Shown here piece by piece: positions 59,915-64,000 of a DNA stretch of 64,000 bases (positions within the stretch are counted from its first letter, which is position 1; every line of letters begins with the position of its first letter). The stretch is from Glycomyces paridis (GTDB lineage: Bacteria > Actinomycetota > Actinomycetes > Mycobacteriales > Micromonosporaceae). The position numbers were made by a program, and so were the translations under genes. The notes under the pieces are model-generated. The model was not told the origin of the DNA. It ran no database searches and saw nothing but the letters and a program-made list of their open reading frames with translations. Location of the stretch: NCBI RefSeq assembly GCF_004912155.1, contig NZ_STGX01000006.1, forward strand, positions 202,675 through 266,674, given 5' to 3'.

Positions 59915-62205
59915 ACCGCACCGTACGAGCCGGCACGCCCCGTCCGCCGCGACGCGAGGGCCTGCCGTGGGGCGACCCCGCCGGGACCCCCGACCGCATC
60001 GCCGTCACCGGCCGCTGGTTCGAGCGCGCCGGGCGGCCGTGGTTCCCGGTCACCGGCGAGATCCACTACTCGCGGCTGCCGCGCGAGCGTTGGAGCGAGG
60101 TCCTGGGCCACGCCCGCGCGGGCGGCCTCGACTCGGTCGCCACCTACGTGTTCTGGGCCGCGCACGAACCGGAACCGGGCCGCTTCGACTGGTCGGGGAA
60201 CCTCGACCTGCGCGCCTTCACCGAGCTCGCCGCCGCGCACGGCCTCGACGTCATCGTCCGGTTGGGGCCCTGGGCGCACGGCGAGTACCGCAACGGCGGC
60301 TTCCCCGACTGGCTCCTGCAACGCGACCTCGCACCCCGCACCGACGACCCGGCCTACCTCGCCCTGGTCCGACCCCTCTACGCCGCGATCGCCGCGCAAC
60401 TCGAGGGCCTCGCCCACGCCGAGGGCGGGCCCGTCATCGGCGCCCAGGTCGACAACGAGCTGTACGACCAGCCCGGCCACCTCGCGACCCTGCGGCGCAT
60501 CGCCGAGGACGCGGGCCTGCAGGTCCCGATCTGGACGGCGACCGGCTGGGGCGGCGCCCAGGTCCCGGAGTCGCTCCTGCCGGTCTACAGCGCGTACGCC
60601 GAGGGCTTCTGGGAGGACGAGACCGTCGCATGGGCGCCCTTCGCGCCCTTCCACTTCCGCTACACCGACATCCGCGACGATCTGAGCGTCGGCGCCGACC
60701 TTCGCGAGGCCCTCGACGGCATCACCGAGGCCGCACCGGTCCAAACCGCGGCCGAACTGCCGTTCGCGACCTGCGAACTCGGCGGCGGGATGCACGTGGC
60801 CTACCACCGCAGGCCCCTCGTCTCGCCCGACGACGTCGCCGCGCTCGCCCTCGCCAAGATCGGCTCGGGCTCGACCTGGCAGGGCTACTACATGTACGCG
60901 GGTGGCACCCAGCGCACCGGACCCGAAGGGACCGAGCAGGAGTCGCAGGCCACCGGCTACCCCAACGACGTGCCCGCCCTCTCCTACGACTTCAACGCCC
61001 CCATCGGCGAGCACGGCCAGATCCGGCCACACCACCACCTCCTGCGCCGCCAGCACCTGTGGCTCGCCGCCGACGGCCACCGCCTCGCCGCGATGGCCGC
61101 CGTCATCGGCGGCGGCGGCGCCGACCCCGCCGAACCGCGCTGGGCCGTCCGCTCCGACGGCACCAGCGGCTACCTGTTCGCCACCACCTACCAGCCGCCG
61201 AAACGGCCCCTCCCGGCCCAACCAGGGGTCCAGTTCACCGTCGCATTCGAAGACGCCTCGGTGACGGTGCCGACCGTCCCGATCGACCTCCCAGCCGGAC
61301 GCTCGGTGGCCTGGCCGCTGCGCTACCCGCTCACCGAAGGCCTCGAACTGCGCTCTGCCACAGCGCAACTGCTCACCCGCATCACCACCGAGGACGGCGA
61401 CCTCGTCGTCCTCGCCGCCCACGACGACATTCCGGTCGAACTCGTCCTCGGCGACGGCACCATAGTGGATCTGCCTTCAGCGCCGGGACCGGAGTGCCTC
61501 ATCGACTTGGGAGGCGTCCGCCTCCTCGTGCTCGACGAGTCGCACGCGAACCGCCTGTACCGCCTCGACTTCGCGGGCCGAGAGCGCATCGTCCTCTCCG
61601 ACGCGCCGGTCTACACCGAGGGCGGCGACCTCGTCGTCCACACCGAGACGCCGCAGGTCACCCTCGCGGTCCTGCCCGCACCCGAGACGCTCTACGTCAC
61701 CGGCGGGGACCTCGACACCCCGGTGCGCCAAGGACTTTGGCGCGCCTGGACGCTCACCGCCCACGGCGCCGGCACGACACCGCTCGACGTCGAAGGCGAC
61801 CTCGACGCCACCGCGCCCGCACCGCGCCGCGGCGGGCCCCTGGACCGCCTCAGCGCCCCTGAGGACTACTCGGGGGCCGCCCGCGTCCACATCGCCATCC
61901 CCGACCTCACCGGGACCGACCGGGCCCTGCTGCGCCTCATCTGGACCGGCGACGTCGGCCGCGCCTACATCGGCGACCATTTCGCCTCCGACCACTTCTG
62001 GCACGGCCGCGCCTGGGACATCGACCTCACACCCCACCGCGACCGCGCCGCCACCGAAGGCGTACGCCTCGAACTCCTCCCCTGGCGGCGTGAGACGGGC
62101 GTGTGGGTCGACCCCGCCGTCCGCAACCTCCCCGACGGCCTCACCCTCGAAGCCGCCCTCGTCAAAGTCGCCAAAATCCGCATCAGCACCGAAGGAGCAC
62201 AGTGA
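59911..62205 (+). CDS. GH35-like beta-galactosidase
   Basis: The 764-residue protein has a TIM-barrel domain resembling GH35: FPVTGEIHYSRLPRERWSEVLGHARAGGLDSVATYVFWAAHEPEPGRFDWSG, LGPWAHGEYRNGGFPDWLL, acid/base Glu in GAQVDNELYDQ, and likely nucleophile Glu in FATCELGGGM. C-terminal beta-sandwich domains follow (VRLLVLDESHANRLYRLDF; YSGAARVHIAIPDLTGTDRALLRLIWTGDVGRAYI). No signal peptide, so it acts on imported oligosaccharide. ATGA overlap with the previous gene. Confidence 0.85.
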   Translation: MNRTVRAGTPRPPRREGLPWGDPAGTPDRIAVTGRWFERAGRPWFPVTGEIHYSRLPRERWSEVLGHARAGGLDSVATYVFWAAHEPEPGRFDWSGNLDLRAFTELAAAHGLDVIVRLGPWAHGEYRNGGFPDWLLQRDLAPRTDDPAYLALVRPLYAAIAAQLEGLAHAEGGPVIGAQVDNELYDQPGHLATLRRIAEDAGLQVPIWTATGWGGAQVPESLLPVYSAYAEGFWEDETVAWAPFAPFHFRYTDIRDDLSVGADLREALDGITEAAPVQTAAELPFATCELGGGMHVAYHRRPLVSPDDVAALALAKIGSGSTWQGYYMYAGGTQRTGPEGTEQESQATGYPNDVPALSYDFNAPIGEHGQIRPHHHLLRRQHLWLAADGHRLAAMAAVIGGGGADPAEPRWAVRSDGTSGYLFATTYQPPKRPLPAQPGVQFTVAFEDASVTVPTVPIDLPAGRSVAWPLRYPLTEGLELRSATAQLLTRITTEDGDLVVLAAHDDIPVELVLGDGTIVDLPSAPGPECLIDLGGVRLLVLDESHANRLYRLDFAGRERIVLSDAPVYTEGGDLVVHTETPQVTLAVLPAPETLYVTGGDLDTPVRQGLWRAWTLTAHGAGTTPLDVEGDLDATAPAPRRGGPLDRLSAPEDYSGAARVHIAIPDLTGTDRALLRLIWTGDVGRAYIGDHFASDHFWHGRAWDIDLTPHRDRAATEGVRLELLPWRRETGVWVDPAVRNLPDGLTLEAALVKVAKIRISTEGAQ

Positions 62206-63458
62206 TCCCCGACCACCTGCCCGAGCGCCTCGCGATCAGCCTCTGGGACTTCTCCTGGTACGTGCGCATCGGCCCCGGCGAGCCCTTCGAGGACCTCGAC
62301 GCCGCCTTCGCCAAAGCCGTCGACCTCGGCTACAACGCGGTACGGATCTGCGCGATGCCGTTCCTGCTCTTCAAATCCGGTCTCGACACGACCGCGCTTC
62401 GCCTGGGCCCCATCGGCGGCGGCTACGCCTCCCGGGTCCGCTGGTACGACGTCCAAGCGCCCACGGTGATCGACGCCCGCGCCCACCTGCTCCGGTTCTT
62501 CCAGGCGGCGGACCGCCACGGCGTCACCGTGATCGCCTCCTCCTGGGAGTACCAGCAGAGCCCGGCGTTCGCCGAGGACCCCGCCTGGTACGAGGCCCTG
62601 CACGCCGTCGACCCCGAGGACCGCCTCACCGTCCTCGGCGAGGCCCAGGCCGACCTGGTCGACTTCCTCGCCGCGCACGGCCTCGCCCACGTGATCGCCT
62701 GCGTCGAACCGCACAACGAGGTTCAGGCCGGGTACCTCACCGAGGGCCTCCCCGGCGCCGAGGACCCCGTGGTCGAACTCCAGGGCCGCCTCGAAGCGGG
62801 CATCGCCGCGTTCGCGGCCCGCCACCCCGGCGTCCTGTGCGCCCCGAACTACGCCGCCGTCCCGATCGGGTCCATGCGCGCCCTGCCGCGCAACGCGACC
62901 GCGCTCGCGGTGCACCCCTACGTCTACGGCGTCCTCGACGACCTCGTGAACGAGTTCGCGCTCCGCGGCGACCCCGCCGACTTCCCGCAGGACCGCGCCG
63001 ACGCCGAACTCCTGCGCCCCGGCGCGCCGCGCCTCGCCGACTGGGCGCCGCCCTCGGAGTGGAAGCGGCGCGCCTCGATCGTCGGACACGCCGAGATCTA
63101 CGTCCACGACTGGTGCGACCCCGAGAAGGTCGACCGCTGGCTCTACGACCGCTACGGCGCCCACCGCCTCGCCATGGCCGCCCGCCTCCACGACTGGATC
63201 GACGTCGCCGCCGACCACGCCAAGCGCCTCGGCGTCCCCCTGATCCTCGGCGAAGGCTGGGTCGGCTACACGCCCCGCGACACCCGCTTCGAAGAGGGCC
63301 CCGTCGGCGCCCGGATCTGCCGCGACGCCGTCGCCCACGCCGCCCGCACCGGCGCCTGGGGCTCGGTCGTCTGCTCCAACGCCGCGCCCCACCATGCCAT
63401 GTGGTCGGACGAATCACTCCAACGCGAATGCAACGCGGTCCTGCTCGGAAAGGCCTGA
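62202..63458 (+). CDS. Cellulase-like (GH-A clan-type) protein
   Basis: The 418-residue protein is a TIM-barrel sugar-binding cellulase-like protein: LAISLWDFSWYVRIGPGEPFEDLDAAFAKAVDLGYNAVRICAMPF, acid/base-type ACVEPHNEVQ (Glu before Asn-Glu), and a C-terminal LGEGWVGYTP with a possible nucleophile Glu. No signal peptide. GTG 62202 overlaps the GH35 stop (GTGA) and has GAAGGAG upstream. Together with the two upstream genes it forms an intracellular glycan-processing set. Confidence 0.8.
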   Translation: MIPDHLPERLAISLWDFSWYVRIGPGEPFEDLDAAFAKAVDLGYNAVRICAMPFLLFKSGLDTTALRLGPIGGGYASRVRWYDVQAPTVIDARAHLLRFFQAADRHGVTVIASSWEYQQSPAFAEDPAWYEALHAVDPEDRLTVLGEAQADLVDFLAAHGLAHVIACVEPHNEVQAGYLTEGLPGAEDPVVELQGRLEAGIAAFAARHPGVLCAPNYAAVPIGSMRALPRNATALAVHPYVYGVLDDLVNEFALRGDPADFPQDRADAELLRPGAPRLADWAPPSEWKRRASIVGHAEIYVHDWCDPEKVDRWLYDRYGAHRLAMAARLHDWIDVAADHAKRLGVPLILGEGWVGYTPRDTRFEEGPVGARICRDAVAHAARTGAWGSVVCSNAAPHHAMWSDESLQRECNAVLLGKA

Positions 63459-63469
63459 ACAAGAAGAAC

Positions 63470-63494
63470 GGGCGGCGCTCTGAGAGCGTCGCCC
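63470..63494. terminator. Terminator shared by the glycan operon and the tRNA cluster
   Basis: GGGCGGCGCTC (63470-63480) pairs with GAGCGTCGCCC (63484-63494) with one G-T pair, 12 nt after the operon stop and 18 nt beyond the minus-strand tRNA-Cys. Confidence 0.65.
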
Positions 63495-63511
63495 GATAAG
63501 CATTGGATTGG

Positions 63512-63582
63512 AGGTGGGTACGGGATTCGAACCCGTGTGCACGGCTTTGCAGGCCGTTACCTAACCACTCGGACAACCCACC
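63512..63582 (-). tRNA. tRNA-Cys (anticodon GCA)
   Basis: A 71-nt cloverleaf with acceptor GGTGGGT/ACCCACC, anticodon loop CCTGCAAAG, T-arm ACGGGTTCGAATCCCGT and discriminator U. Last of three tRNA genes on the minus strand. Confidence 0.95.
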
Positions 63583-63630
63583 ATGTGCGCGAAAAGCCCA
63601 GGCCTCGTGAACCTGGACCTCTCACTTCGG

Positions 63631-63702
63631 TGGACGATACTGGGATTGAACCAGTGACCTCTCCCGTGTCAGGGGAGTGCTCTCCCGCTGAGCTAATCGT
63701 CC
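63631..63702 (-). tRNA. tRNA-Val (anticodon GAC)
   Basis: A 72-nt cloverleaf with acceptor GGACGAT/ATCGTCC, anticodon loop CCTGACACG, T-arm ACTGGTTCAATCCCAGT and discriminator A. Confidence 0.95.
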
Positions 63703-63724
63703 GGGAGTGCTCTTTCGAGCTCCG

Positions 63725-63797
63725 AGCGGACGACCGGGATCGAACCGGCGACCTACACCTTGGCAAGGTGTCGCGCTACCAACTGCGCTACGTCCGC
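63725..63797 (-). tRNA. tRNA-Gly (anticodon GCC), second identical copy
   Basis: Same 73-nt sequence as the gene at 25458-25530. First gene of the Gly-Val-Cys transcription unit. Confidence 0.95.
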
Positions 63798-63929
63798 GTG
63801 TCTTCCAGGGCTTTCTCGTTCCCCGGCGACGGGATAGAACTTTACCCAATGCCTGCGGGAGCGTCCACCGGGGGGTGGGCCCTACCGGCTTGAGACCACG
63901 TTGTCGCAGCGCTCTGGCAGAATCCTCCC

Positions 63930-64000
63930 GTGGCTCAAGCTATCGATCAACGCATCGCCGAAGAACTCTCGGTCGGCTCCCATCAAGTCCGCGCGGCCGT
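63930..64000 (+). CDS. tex: Tex-like RNA-binding transcription accessory protein (5' end only)
   Basis: From GTG 63930 the visible residues AQAIDQRIAEELSVGSHQVR followed by AAV match the N-terminus of Tex/YhgF proteins (xQRIAEELxVxxxQVxAAVxLL). Tex is a large S1-domain RNA-binding protein of transcription. CAGAAT ends 6 nt before GTG, suggesting another leaderless start. The gene continues past the window. Confidence 0.7.
   Translation, partial: MAQAIDQRIAEELSVGSHQVRAA

Overview
The window comes from a high-GC filamentous actinomycete. The support for this is the very strong GC bias at third codon positions, an SsgA-family sporulation regulator, a mycothiol-dependent-isomerase-type protein, a pta-ackA pair next to actinobacterial citrate synthase and phosphoketolase genes, a PptT/PptH-like pair, and several apparently leaderless genes with a TANNNT-like -10 box 6-7 nt before the start codon. 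A member of the Glycomycetaceae or a related family would fit, but the sequence alone does not prove it.

Region 1 (1-16 kb) holds accessory and regulatory genes: secreted proteins, a tandem P-loop protein, a MerR/HEAT operon with a textbook 19-bp-spacer MerR promoter, a MarR-controlled operon (DJ-1/PfpI protein, MarR, epoxide hydrolase), a lipoprotein, a WYL regulator, an MFS exporter, a two-component system and an O-methyltransferase. Region 2 (16-35 kb) is mostly primary metabolism and stress: ssgB-like gene, pta-ackA, citrate synthase, a TetR-controlled MFS exporter, a glucuronyl C5-epimerase-like gene, a tRNA-Gly, tandem GNAT acetyltransferases, a winged-helix/membrane-protein pair, phosphoketolase (which with Pta and AckA gives an acetyl-phosphate/acetate shunt), PspA with a TPM-domain protein, and a CIRCE-controlled Hsp20. 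An unusual array of CCGTAC-N3-GTACGG palindromes lies at 25.24-25.40 kb.

Region 3 (36-53 kb) is the highlight: a tightly coupled 12-gene biosynthetic operon (36741-52868). Its first genes are clear homologues of the isonitrile-forming set known from isonitrile lipopeptide clusters (ScoE/Rv0097-type Fe(II)/2-oxoglutarate oxidase, ScoD/FcoT-type enzyme, ScoB-type ACP, ScoC/FadD10-type ligase). The NRPS of those clusters is absent. In its place are a fully reducing type I PKS (KS-AT-DH-ER-KR-ACP), a KS-like protein that has lost its AT and both catalytic histidines, a KAS III, a second ACP, a P450, an alpha/beta hydrolase, and a phosphopantetheinyl transferase with a PptH-like phosphoesterase. 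I infer an isonitrile-bearing polyketide or fatty-acid-like product. A stand-alone LuxR-type DNA-binding domain lies divergently upstream, and a TetR/MFS efflux pair lies downstream beyond a ~200-bp MITE-like inverted-repeat element that abuts the PPTase stop codon.

Region 4 (55.6-63.5 kb) is a carbohydrate locus: an AraC regulator divergent from a three-gene operon (DUF5107-TPR protein, GH35 beta-galactosidase-like protein, cellulase-like protein) with interlocking divergent leaderless promoters. The window ends with a tRNA-Gly/Val/Cys cluster and the start of a Tex-like gene.
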